Below, in pieces: positions 43,559 through 51,901 of a stretch of DNA of 64,000 bases. How positions within the stretch are numbered: position 1 is the first letter of the stretch; every line of letters begins with the position of its first letter. The position numbers and the translations under genes are program-made. Under the pieces are notes generated by a model that ran no database searches, had not been told where the DNA came from, and saw only the letters and a program-made list of their open reading frames with translations. The stretch comes from JAPHTQ01 sp050302275 (GTDB taxonomy: Bacteria; Pseudomonadota; Gammaproteobacteria; Thiohalomonadales; Thiohalomonadaceae): positions 1 to 64,000 of the forward strand of contig JBNLAT010000013.1 in assembly GCA_050302275.1 (NCBI GenBank), read 5' to 3'.

Positions 43559-44644
43559 TCACGACCTGTTCAGATGCCTGTTTAACATAGCGATGATCTG
43601 CTCGTGATGCGCCTCACTGGTAATAACGGAGTTACCCAACCCCTGCATTAGCACCAGCCGTAATTCGCCATCCAGAACTTTTTTATCCACTGCCATCAGC
43701 TCCATGAATTGCGCACTGTTCATCTGTTTCGGTGCCTGAACCGGCAGGCGGGCACGTTGTAACAACTTAAGCACTCGTGCCACATCACTTTCGTTTATCC
43801 AGCCAAGTTCCTGCGATAATTCAGCGGCCAACAGCATTCCCGTGGCAATCGCCTCACCGTGCAGCCATTCGCCATACCCCATGCCCGTCTCAATGGCATG
43901 ACCGAAGGTATGTCCGAGATTTAGCAACGCCCGTTGCCCACCCTCTTTTTCATCGGCAGCAACGACACAGGCCTTGTCCTGGCATGAACGTTCAATGGCG
44001 TAGGCAAGCGCAACTTTGTCACGAGCCAACAGAGCATCCATATTGGCTTCCAGCCACTCGAAGAAACTCAGATCGTTAATCAGACCGTATTTGATGATCT
44101 CTGCCAGACCGGCGCTGAGTTGCCGATCATCCAGCGTGTCCAGCGTATCGGTATCTGCCAACACCAGTTGCGGCTGGTGGAAAGCACCGATCATGTTCTT
44201 GCCCTGTGGATGGTTAACCCCGGTCTTACCTCCCACAGAGGAATCGACCTGGGCAAGCAGCGTAGTCGGGATCTGGATAAAGTCGACCCCACGTTGATAG
44301 GTCGCCGCGGCAAAGCCGGTCATGTCACCGACGACGCCGCCCCCCAACGCCACCAACGTACAGCGGCGGTCAAAACGCTTTTCCAACAAGGCAGAATAGA
44401 TTTGGTTACAGACTTCCAGAGTTTTGTACTGCTCACCATCCGGCAGGATCACCGCTTCGGTACGATAATCGGCAAAGGCCTGCTGCACTTTCTCCAGATA
44501 GATCGGCGCGACAGTCTCATTAGTGACAATCATCACCTGGCTGCCACGGACATAGGGGGTCACCAGTTCGGCACGACCAATCAGGTCGCTCCCAATCAGG
44601 ATGGGATAACTACGTTCACCGAGGTCTACCTGGAGTGTCTGCAT
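43559..44644 (-). CDS. aroB: 3-dehydroquinate synthase
   Basis: 361 residues, full length. It closes DAHP to 3-dehydroquinate, the second shikimate step. NAD-binding GGGVVGDMTGFAAATYQRGV (~residues 101-120), IPTTLLAQVDSSVGGKTGVNHP and the zinc histidines in NLGHTFGHAIE and LHGEAIATGM are intact. It follows aroK by 67 bp and precedes the dGTPase-like gene by one base. Confidence 0.98.
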   Translation of the reverse strand: MQTLQVDLGERSYPILIGSDLIGRAELVTPYVRGSQVMIVTNETVAPIYLEKVQQAFADYRTEAVILPDGEQYKTLEVCNQIYSALLEKRFDRRCTLVALGGGVVGDMTGFAAATYQRGVDFIQIPTTLLAQVDSSVGGKTGVNHPQGKNMIGAFHQPQLVLADTDTLDTLDDRQLSAGLAEIIKYGLINDLSFFEWLEANMDALLARDKVALAYAIERSCQDKACVVAADEKEGGQRALLNLGHTFGHAIETGMGYGEWLHGEAIATGMLLAAELSQELGWINESDVARVLKLLQRARLPVQAPKQMNSAQFMELMAVDKKVLDGELRLVLMQGLGNSVITSEAHHEQIIAMLNRHLNRS

Positions 44645-44711
44645 GGAAAGGATTATCTATCTGTCTGGTGTCATCAGGAGTGTTAAATATACCCGAAACC
44701 CACCTGTGGCG

Positions 44712-45242
44712 TCATTCCTGACGATACTTGCTCTCACGCTGGAGGCGCTCTCGTATCTCTTTGATCACGCTTTTGACGGAGCGGTCATCAGTGTGCACCA
44801 CCATGTCGGCCACTTCACGATAAAGTGGATCACGCACCGTCATCATCTCTTCCAGCTTCTGCCGCGGATTCTCTGTCTGCAGGAGAGGGCGATTTTTGTC
44901 ACGCCGAGTACGCTCAAAGAGCTGTTCCAGTGAGGCATAGAGGTAGATAACTACCCCCCGTTCTTTCAACCTCTGGCGATTCTCTTCACGCAGCACCGCG
45001 CCACCACCTGTAGCCACGATAATTCCATCTCGCTGGGTTAACTCATCGATCATCGCCGTCTCACGTTGGCGAAAACCTTCTTCACCTTCTATTTCAAAGA
45101 TGAGCGGGATACTCGCCCCAGTACGTGCGACAATCTCGTGATCACTATCCTTGAATTCCCGCTTGAGCACCGTCGAGAGCTGACGGCCGATGGTACTCTT
45201 GCCGGCCCCCATGGGGCCGACAAGAATGATAGTTCTGCTCAC
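44712..45242 (-). CDS. aroK: Shikimate kinase
   Basis: 176 residues. Walker A GPMGAGKST near residue 8, shikimate-binding DSDHEI and ETAMIDEL, GGGAVLR near residue 80, and the adenine-lid RRDKNRPLLQ. Phosphorylates shikimate in the aromatic amino acid pathway. In relatives it directly follows pilQ; here an Ig-like lipoprotein gene is interposed four bases upstream. Confidence 0.98.
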   Translation of the reverse strand: MSRTIILVGPMGAGKSTIGRQLSTVLKREFKDSDHEIVARTGASIPLIFEIEGEEGFRQRETAMIDELTQRDGIIVATGGGAVLREENRQRLKERGVVIYLYASLEQLFERTRRDKNRPLLQTENPRQKLEEMMTVRDPLYREVADMVVHTDDRSVKSVIKEIRERLQRESKYRQE

Positions 45243-45246
45243 TCCG

Positions 45247-46629
45247 TTACCAAGTTACGGGTAAATTTAATGATGTCGAGAATCCTGCGGGCGTTGTAAC
45301 TGAAATACCAATATTTCCCGTCCCTGGCGATGCGGTTGAAGTAACATTTATATCATAAGAGGTTCCGCCCAAGGCACTAGTGCTAGCTACTGTATAACTA
45401 GAGGAGGAATCCAGGGTCAAACCTGTAGGTGCGGTGATTGATATAGATGTTCCAGCTGGCATCGGGTTACCGTTACTATCCGCAATAGTCATTCTGGCAT
45501 AACCACTATTTCCCACACCTGGTGTGATGACCAAAGTCGTAAAAGCAACATACGTAGGGAAACCATCATCGTAGGTAACAGTACCCACATTATGATCAGA
45601 CATTGTCAAAACTAATGCCTGCCTAACATCCATGCTTTTTTGAGTACTACACGCTGTATTCGTCGAACTGCACTTAGTCCCGTTATATTGAGTATCTACC
45701 GCAGTATATGTACCACTACTATCGAAATCGAGGAACTCTTCATAATATGTTCCACCATTCGTGTCAGTGAATGCAACGCCTGTATCAAAAGAATCATTCT
45801 CATTGTAGTCATAAAAGGCTTCTGGCATATCGTTAAACCATTCACCTGTATCAAGCAGCCCATTACCATTCACGTCAGAAAACCCTTCTTCCCCTATAGT
45901 AGTAGCTGTAATAGTCACCCGGCCATCATTTGGTCTACGATCTGAGCTATACCATGCGGTTGAACATGTGCCCGACGCTATAACACAGTACGCAGGATTA
46001 ACTTGGCCACCTTCGGTCTGGAAATATACAGTTGCACCATCTGGAACAGGATTTCCACTATGATCCGAGGCATACACCGTCAGATCAACCTTAACTCCAT
46101 CATAGCGCCAAGCTTCAGGGTTATACTCAGAAGCTGAAATGGAAAAATGATCCTGATCCGCTATGCCAGTTGCAATCACAAGCTGATTTGATTGGCCGTA
46201 TATTGTGGGGTCGGATGTCAATGATGCTGTAACAGCTACGCTCGTCGGCACACTTCCCGCACTAACCACTGTCGATACTTGTCCGGAACTATCGCTAGTA
46301 GCGGTTGATTGTGAAAGTGTAATGCCGCCGACAGATGTATCAAGAGAAAACGTAACTCCCGCGCCAGGGACCACTGCCCCCGTGTTATCGACAAGCGTAA
46401 AAATTAATGTTGAAGTTGACGCAAGCCCATAATTATTAATCCCAATCACAGATGCATCAGATGAAGTAAAGACGATATGCGCTACTGTACCTGTTGTGCT
46501 CGTGGTTGTAGTTGTTGTCGTCGTCGTACTTGTCGTTGTTGATGAACTCGTATCTCCACCACCGCACGCACTTACCAGAAGCACGCCAATAAATAGTAGG
46601 CCTGCAATCAACATCCGCTTAATATCCAT
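45247..46629 (-). CDS. Ig-like, calcium-loop lipoprotein inserted between pilQ and aroK
   Basis: 460 residues from the ATG at 46629 (AGGGA eight bases upstream). Lipobox VSAC gives a mature CGGGD N terminus, then a 20-residue Ser/Thr run as a flexible linker. Bacterial Ig-like (Big_1/invasin-type) repeats follow (~residues 50-150 and 165-235; GAGVTFSLDTSVGGI, SGNPVPDGATVYFQT). Next is a segment with three EF-hand-like loops (DVNGNGLLDTGE, DYNENDSFDTGV, DFDSSGTYTAVD), and a C-terminal Ig-like region. Probably surface-exposed or periplasmic and calcium-stabilised. Its position suggests a link to type IV pili, such as a minor adhesin or secretin-associated factor; this is inference. Confidence 0.82.
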   Translation of the reverse strand: MDIKRMLIAGLLFIGVLLVSACGGGDTSSSTTTSTTTTTTTTTSTTGTVAHIVFTSSDASVIGINNYGLASTSTLIFTLVDNTGAVVPGAGVTFSLDTSVGGITLSQSTATSDSSGQVSTVVSAGSVPTSVAVTASLTSDPTIYGQSNQLVIATGIADQDHFSISASEYNPEAWRYDGVKVDLTVYASDHSGNPVPDGATVYFQTEGGQVNPAYCVIASGTCSTAWYSSDRRPNDGRVTITATTIGEEGFSDVNGNGLLDTGEWFNDMPEAFYDYNENDSFDTGVAFTDTNGGTYYEEFLDFDSSGTYTAVDTQYNGTKCSSTNTACSTQKSMDVRQALVLTMSDHNVGTVTYDDGFPTYVAFTTLVITPGVGNSGYARMTIADSNGNPMPAGTSISITAPTGLTLDSSSSYTVASTSALGGTSYDINVTSTASPGTGNIGISVTTPAGFSTSLNLPVTW

Positions 46630-46681
46630 TATACATTCCCTCACCTTATCCTAGGCACTCAGCAATACTTACTAGTTATTT

Positions 46682-48838
46682 CTACATACTTGACGAAAGA
46701 GAATCATTCAATATCTTTGGCGTCACAAAAATCAGCAACTCAGACTTCGTATTAGACTTAGAAGTGGATCGGAATAGGTATCCAAGTATAGGGATATCCC
46801 CCAACAGTGGCACTTTGGTTTCACCTTCTGCTGTCGATGTTTCATAGATACCCCCTAACACAACCGTGTCACCATTATTTACTAACACCTGGGTTTCTAC
46901 TGAACGCGTGTTAATAGAAGGCACACCAGAATATATGCCACCAACACTATCTTTATTAACCTTCAGATCCATCACTACTCTGTCATCCGGTGTAATTTGC
47001 GGGGTGACAGACAAACTTAGTACCGCCTTCTTAAAGGACACGCTTGTTGCCCCACTTGCACTAGCCTCTTGATATGGTATATCTACACCTTGCTCTATTT
47101 TTGCTTCCATTTGATTTGAAGTTACAACACGCGGGTTTGAAACAACTTCACCACGACCTTCTGTCTGCAAAGCAGATAACTCTAGATCGACCAAATAATC
47201 ACTACCTAAGATTGCCAAACCAATTGTTCCGGCACTACCGCCCGCAGGTAAGTTAAAGTTATATCGGTCAGTTTGATCTGCATACGACCACTCCGTGGCA
47301 TTGCCGTTAAGCACATCCACAATGCTCGAAAGTGTGTTATTTGCACCTGTAGACGTTCCGGTTACTGTAGAAACATCATTCCCGCTAATGTTATAGGCCG
47401 ACACCCCAGTCCTTACTCCAAGGTCTCTGCTAAAATCATCATTTGCAATAACAATGCGGCTTTCAATCATAACCTGCTTGATTGGCACATCAAGTTTTGC
47501 AATTAACTTCGCCACTTCCTCATGTTTTTCCGCCGACTCAAGAACCATCAAGGTGTTTGTCCTGGTATCAACAGTAACACTCCCGCGAGCAGTCAGGATA
47601 GAATTCTCTTTTGCTTTCAGAATGGCTGCAATATCGTTCGCTTTCGCATAACTAACCGTATAAAATTCTGTATGCAGCGGTGACAAATCAACTTTCTGTT
47701 TTTGGGCTTCCATCTCAGCTTTTTCTCTTGCGGAAAGTTCTGTATTTGGCGCCACTAGAACGACATTTCCAGATTTACGCATCCCCAACCCTTGGGTCTT
47801 TAAAATAATATCTAAAGCTTGATCCCATGGCACATTCTTTAAGCGTAAGGTGATATTTCCTCTTACAGCATCACTTGCCACTATATTCAAACCAGTAAAA
47901 TCTGCAATCAATTGCAAAACTGCGCGGACTTCTATATTTTGGAAATTCAATGATAATTTTTCACCTGAATAACCCAATGCATCTTTACGCGCAGCATCAG
48001 CCTCATCTTTACTTAGCGGCTTAATTTCAACCGTATATACGTTACCTGTCTGGTATGCTAAATGCTCATATAATCCTGTTGCAGTTATTGCGAGTCTTGC
48101 ACCAGAACTAGCGGCATAAAAATCCACAAAATTCGCTGGTGTTGCAAAATCTGTAACATCTAGCCTACGACTTAATCGTTCAGGCAGCTTAAAATCGTAA
48201 AAGTCTGTGACAATTTTGTCACCTTTTTCGCTAACGCTAACAGCAGCGTTCTCAGTACTCATTGTCACTGTAACAATTGCGCTACCATCTGCACGACGTT
48301 TAAAGTCAATATTCTGGATTTCCATTCCACCATCTGTAGCAATTTTGCCTATTACATCATTTTGTTTGATGTCAGTATTTAGTTGTCGTCCAGTGGACCC
48401 CGCTCCTGATAAGCTTATATATATTTGATTATTTTCTGTACGTATTTCATACGGCACTGACTGAAGAAGGCTAACAACTAAACGCGTCCGCCCCCCTGCT
48501 TCAACAGCTCGGATATTTTTAATCAAACCTGAATCGACTGGTATGTTTCGGCTTTTTATATTCAGACTCACATCAGGAATATCTACAGCAAGACGTGAAG
48601 GATTATCAATAGTAAAGCTGTATAACTCTTTCTCTATAGGGGATGACAACGTCACTAAAATTTGTGCATTTTTTGCTGACTGAACTGTGTAATCAATACT
48701 ATCTACTGTCACCGTTGCAGAGACTGATTCCGTCGCAAACAACAAGAAAACCAGCACCAACCATTCAAGCAGCGGCGTATCTCCGACACGGCTTTTAACA
48801 TAAGTTATGTTCCTAAAAAACTTTCTCAAATGTGTCAT
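46682..48838 (-). CDS. pilQ: Type IV pilus secretin PilQ
   Basis: 718 residues with an N-terminal export signal (LEWLVLVFLLFATESVSA). Two AMIN domains bind peptidoglycan (VDSIDYTVQSAKNAQILVTLS; ~residues 40-270). STN/secretin N domains follow (LNFQNIEVRAVLQLIADFTGLNIVASDAV; NSILTARGSVTVDTRTNTLMVLES), then the secretin core (QTEGRGEVVSNPRVVTSNQ, GIDIPY-type VDIPYQEA, VLGGIYETS, PLLGDIPILGYLFRST). It forms the outer-membrane gate for the pilus. Fifth gene of pilMNOPQ. Confidence 0.98.
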   Translation of the reverse strand: MTHLRKFFRNITYVKSRVGDTPLLEWLVLVFLLFATESVSATVTVDSIDYTVQSAKNAQILVTLSSPIEKELYSFTIDNPSRLAVDIPDVSLNIKSRNIPVDSGLIKNIRAVEAGGRTRLVVSLLQSVPYEIRTENNQIYISLSGAGSTGRQLNTDIKQNDVIGKIATDGGMEIQNIDFKRRADGSAIVTVTMSTENAAVSVSEKGDKIVTDFYDFKLPERLSRRLDVTDFATPANFVDFYAASSGARLAITATGLYEHLAYQTGNVYTVEIKPLSKDEADAARKDALGYSGEKLSLNFQNIEVRAVLQLIADFTGLNIVASDAVRGNITLRLKNVPWDQALDIILKTQGLGMRKSGNVVLVAPNTELSAREKAEMEAQKQKVDLSPLHTEFYTVSYAKANDIAAILKAKENSILTARGSVTVDTRTNTLMVLESAEKHEEVAKLIAKLDVPIKQVMIESRIVIANDDFSRDLGVRTGVSAYNISGNDVSTVTGTSTGANNTLSSIVDVLNGNATEWSYADQTDRYNFNLPAGGSAGTIGLAILGSDYLVDLELSALQTEGRGEVVSNPRVVTSNQMEAKIEQGVDIPYQEASASGATSVSFKKAVLSLSVTPQITPDDRVVMDLKVNKDSVGGIYSGVPSINTRSVETQVLVNNGDTVVLGGIYETSTAEGETKVPLLGDIPILGYLFRSTSKSNTKSELLIFVTPKILNDSLSSSM

Positions 48839-48863
48839 TTTGATACCCTCTGCACCAACACTG

Positions 48864-49418
48864 TCACTCAGCCAAGCTTAGTGCTGCCTCACGTTCAATC
48901 CAACCACCCAAACCATCCTGGATGATTTCTTTGATGTCAATTTGAGTCTCGTTGATAGCAACGATCTCACCATAGTTGGTACCAAGGTGATTTCCCACAC
49001 GAACTCGGTATACCAAATGGTCAGGTGAAGTAATAATCGCCCAACGCTCACCATCTTTTTCTAAATGTCCTACAAAATGTAATGTATCCAATGGATATTC
49101 TTCCAGCGCTTCCTTGTTGCGATTAATATCAGGTATAAGTGCGAAATCAAGATTAGCATTTGCGTTATCAGTATCATTCATAACTATGCTAAATGGATCC
49201 CTAATATCAGCATCATTGAAAGCAAATGTTTCATACGGTTTAAACTCAGGAACCGACGAAATTTTCCCTGCCGGTCTTGACTTTACTTCACGAATATACG
49301 TCTGAAGGTCTGTATTATCACTGCTACAACCAATAAGCAGCAAAGCAATAGCCACAAAAACACTCCATAGAGAAGTATAATTCTGTCTACCTGCCAGATT
49401 CATTTGATATTTATCCAT
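48864..49418 (-). CDS. pilP: Type IV pilus alignment lipoprotein PilP
   Basis: 184 residues. Lipobox LIGC after SLWSVFVAIALL. The unstructured linker (LQTYIREVKSRPAGKI...PYETFAF) contacts PilN/PilO, and the C-terminal beta domain (LDTLHFVGHLEKDGERWAIITSPDHLVYRVRVGNHLG...I.EI) docks on PilQ. Links the inner-membrane PilMNO complex to the secretin. 25 bp before pilQ. Confidence 0.96.
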   Translation of the reverse strand: MDKYQMNLAGRQNYTSLWSVFVAIALLLIGCSSDNTDLQTYIREVKSRPAGKISSVPEFKPYETFAFNDADIRDPFSIVMNDTDNANANLDFALIPDINRNKEALEEYPLDTLHFVGHLEKDGERWAIITSPDHLVYRVRVGNHLGTNYGEIVAINETQIDIKEIIQDGLGGWIEREAALSLAE

Positions 49419-49454
49419 TTATGCTACATCTCTTATCAGCTTTTGGACGTTCTG

Positions 49455-50093
49455 TTATCTACGGCGACGTTTCGTCTTCTTTTTCTTACCTGCCGCAATT
49501 TCATCTTCATCTAAGTACCGATATGTCTTTCCTGTCGCAGACATACTTAATACACCTGATTTTGCATCAGACTTTATATCTATATTGTGCAACGTAACAA
49601 TCCTAGGAAGCGCAGCCATGCCGCTGACAAATTTTCCGAGATTATGGTAATTACCATTTACTTTTATGGATATTGGTAATTCAGCATAAAATTCTTTTCT
49701 TACCTCGGATAGTGGCTTAAATAATTCAAACTCTAACCCACTTGCTAACCCTGTTTGTGTTATGTCAACCAACATATCAGCAACTTCTGTTTTGCTTGGA
49801 AGTTGCCTTAGCATAGTGCCAAAAGACTCTTCCATTTCGACCATTTGAGCTTTGTATCCATCAAGATTTACAGCTTTTGCCTGTTTGTGTTCAAAGTCAC
49901 TTCTAAGTGAGGTTTCTAGTCTCTGTATTTGTTCGAGATTTAATTGTTGCTGTTGAGTATCAAAGTAGTAACCGGCAATCAACACAGCAGTAAAAACAAT
50001 AGCGACTATGATCATTCGTATCGGCAACGGCCAGTTACCAATATTGTTTGGGTCCAGCCCCTGCAACTGCTCAACAAATTCATTGATATTCAT
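49455..50093 (-). CDS. pilO: Type IV pilus inner-membrane protein PilO
   Basis: 212 residues. One N-terminal membrane segment (MIIVAIVFTAVLIAGYYF), coiled coil (QQLNLEQIQRLETSLRSDFEHKQAKAV), then the ferredoxin-like domain (EMEESFGTMLRQLPSKTEVADMLVDITQTGLASGLEFELF; ELPISIKVNGNYHNLGKFVSGMAALPRIVTLHNI). Heterodimerises with PilN. Ends with a basic tail (KKKKTKRRRR). Overlaps pilN by four bases. Confidence 0.97.
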   Translation of the reverse strand: MNINEFVEQLQGLDPNNIGNWPLPIRMIIVAIVFTAVLIAGYYFDTQQQQLNLEQIQRLETSLRSDFEHKQAKAVNLDGYKAQMVEMEESFGTMLRQLPSKTEVADMLVDITQTGLASGLEFELFKPLSEVRKEFYAELPISIKVNGNYHNLGKFVSGMAALPRIVTLHNIDIKSDAKSGVLSMSATGKTYRYLDEDEIAAGKKKKTKRRRR

Positions 50094-50656
50094 TTTGTAA
50101 TACCTTTGCCAGCCGCTTGGGCCACCTGCAAAGTAAAGGCACGCGATTTTTCAACATCACCTTTATTAGCCTTACTAGCTGAAATTACCGTAAGTTTAGG
50201 TTCACTAAACCATGGTGATGCTTCCAAACTTCGCATAAACGCTGATACTCGTGCGTTGGATTGCGCCATCCCTTGAATTGTTACGTTACGTCCTTTCTGT
50301 GTCAGTGAGATCAAATACAAACCATCCGGCACTGCACGAGCGATTTCATCAAAAAGATGTACCACTTCAGGACGATTACTTTGAAGCTGCTCGATAACAC
50401 GCATACGCGCAACAAGCTGCTCTTTTTTCTTTTCCAGCTCGCTAATTTCCTTGATTTTGTCTTCTACACGTTTAATTTCCTGTTTTAGGATGTTATTGCG
50501 CGTTTCCTGTGCGCCGATCAGTAGCCCTACATAGACATGCGCTACAACAACTAAACCGGCGGCAACGATTGCCATTCCTCCGACTACAGTAAAAAATTCT
50601 TTCTTTTTCTGTTGACGAAGCTCTTCACGCCAGGGGAGTAAGTTGATATGCGCCAT
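50090..50656 (-). CDS. pilN: Type IV pilus inner-membrane protein PilN
   Basis: 188 residues. The cytoplasmic N-terminal motif INLLPWREELRQQKK binds PilM. Then one membrane segment (TVVGGMAIVAAGLVVVAHVYVGLLI), coiled coil and a ferredoxin-like periplasmic domain. Its ATG shares one base with the pilM stop and its stop overlaps the pilO start. Confidence 0.98.
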   Translation of the reverse strand: MAHINLLPWREELRQQKKKEFFTVVGGMAIVAAGLVVVAHVYVGLLIGAQETRNNILKQEIKRVEDKIKEISELEKKKEQLVARMRVIEQLQSNRPEVVHLFDEIARAVPDGLYLISLTQKGRNVTIQGMAQSNARVSAFMRSLEASPWFSEPKLTVISASKANKGDVEKSRAFTLQVAQAAGKGITK

Positions 50657-51720
50657 TAGTCGAAACTCCTCAGCGCAAGCCCACAGGCGATCATCAGAGC
50701 AGGTGCATCATTACTCAGCACCTGCGCCTTAATCTTGGGCGAGATAATCATATTGGAGAATGGATTTGCTACCGTTGTCGGGACACCCTGATTTTGTTCA
50801 ATCAGCTCGTCGATACCGACAATGGAGGAGCTACCACCAGCCAAGACAATATGGTCCACACTGTTGTACTGACTGGAGGAGAAGAAAAACTGTAGCGAAC
50901 GGCTCACCTGTTGTGCCATCGCCTCTTTAAAAGGCTCGAGCACCTCTGGTCCATAGTTATCGGGCAGACCACCCTGGCGCTTAGCCATACCAGCCTCTTC
51001 ATAAGAAAGACCGTAGCGACGTTGAATCTCTTCGGTAAGTTGCTTACCGCCGAAAACCTGCTCTCGGGTATAGATGGTTTTTAGATCGTGCAATACGTTA
51101 AGAGTGGTCATGGTGGCGCCGATATCAACCACGGCAATAGTTTTGTCCAGGCCATGATCCGGCATTTGTTCCTTCAACAGGGTGAAGGCGTTTTCCATCG
51201 CATAGGCTTCGACGTCAATTACCTTGGCATGCAACCCGGCCAGTTCAATCGCATAGACCCTGGTGTCCACATTTTCACTACGTGATGCGGCCAGCAGGAC
51301 ATCGACGCGCTCGGGATCATGTTCGGTGGGGCCAATCACCTCGAAATCGAGGTTGACCTCTTCCAGGGGATAGGGAATGTATTGATCGGCTTCAAGCTGA
51401 ATTTGCCCTTCCATGTCATCGTCGGACAGGGAAGCGGGCATGGAGATAACCTTGGTGATAACCGCGGAACCGGCTACCGCTGCCGCCGCATCCTTAATTT
51501 TGGTGCCAGAACGCTTCACCGCGCGTTTGATCGCCTCGCCAACGGCATTCTCATCAGAGATGTTTTTCTCGATGACCGAGTTCGGCGGCAACGGCTCAAC
51601 CGCATAGCTCTCAACACGATAGCGGTTGCCGCTTTTGCTCAGCTCCAGCAGCTTGACCGCGGTTGTGCTGATGTCGAGCCCCAGAATGGCCGGTTTGTTC
51701 CTTCCGAGGAGCGTGAACAT
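50656..51720 (-). CDS. pilM: Type IV pilus actin-like ATPase PilM
   Basis: 354 residues, the FtsA-like fold. LGLDISTTAVKLLELSKSG at the N terminus is the first phosphate-binding loop, AVVDIGATMTTLNVL the second and VLAGGSSSIVGIDELI the adenosine motif. Cytoplasmic scaffold that recruits PilN and the assembly ATPases. First gene of the leftward pil operon, divergent from mrcA. Confidence 0.98.
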   Translation of the reverse strand: MFTLLGRNKPAILGLDISTTAVKLLELSKSGNRYRVESYAVEPLPPNSVIEKNISDENAVGEAIKRAVKRSGTKIKDAAAAVAGSAVITKVISMPASLSDDDMEGQIQLEADQYIPYPLEEVNLDFEVIGPTEHDPERVDVLLAASRSENVDTRVYAIELAGLHAKVIDVEAYAMENAFTLLKEQMPDHGLDKTIAVVDIGATMTTLNVLHDLKTIYTREQVFGGKQLTEEIQRRYGLSYEEAGMAKRQGGLPDNYGPEVLEPFKEAMAQQVSRSLQFFFSSSQYNSVDHIVLAGGSSSIVGIDELIEQNQGVPTTVANPFSNMIISPKIKAQVLSNDAPALMIACGLALRSFD

Positions 51721-51763
51721 CTAGGCGTTTTTCCTTTATATATCCAAGGTTACATGAATTACC

Positions 51764-51792
51764 TGTTTAACAACATTAAATACCAGAGTCAA
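51764..51792 (-). promoter_or_regulatory. Candidate sigma-70-type promoter of pilMNOPQ
   Basis: On the minus strand TTGACT (51787-51792) and TAAACA (51764-51769) are 17 bases apart, about 45 bases before the pilM ATG. The -35 match is good and the -10 match moderate. Confidence 0.5.
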
Positions 51793-51901
51793 GTGTGGGT
51801 CAACCTATTATTTGTCGACTCGGCGTTAGAGAACGCCACAAAAAAGCTTTATACTCGGGCGCTTAATTCATCTCTGAGCGACTCTAAGCAGCCATACCAC
51901 A

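Noticed and set aside
46490..46560. Thr-coding tract as a frameshifting phase-variation repeat
   Set aside because: The units are codon-sized, so length change would keep the frame; it could alter linker length but not switch the gene off.
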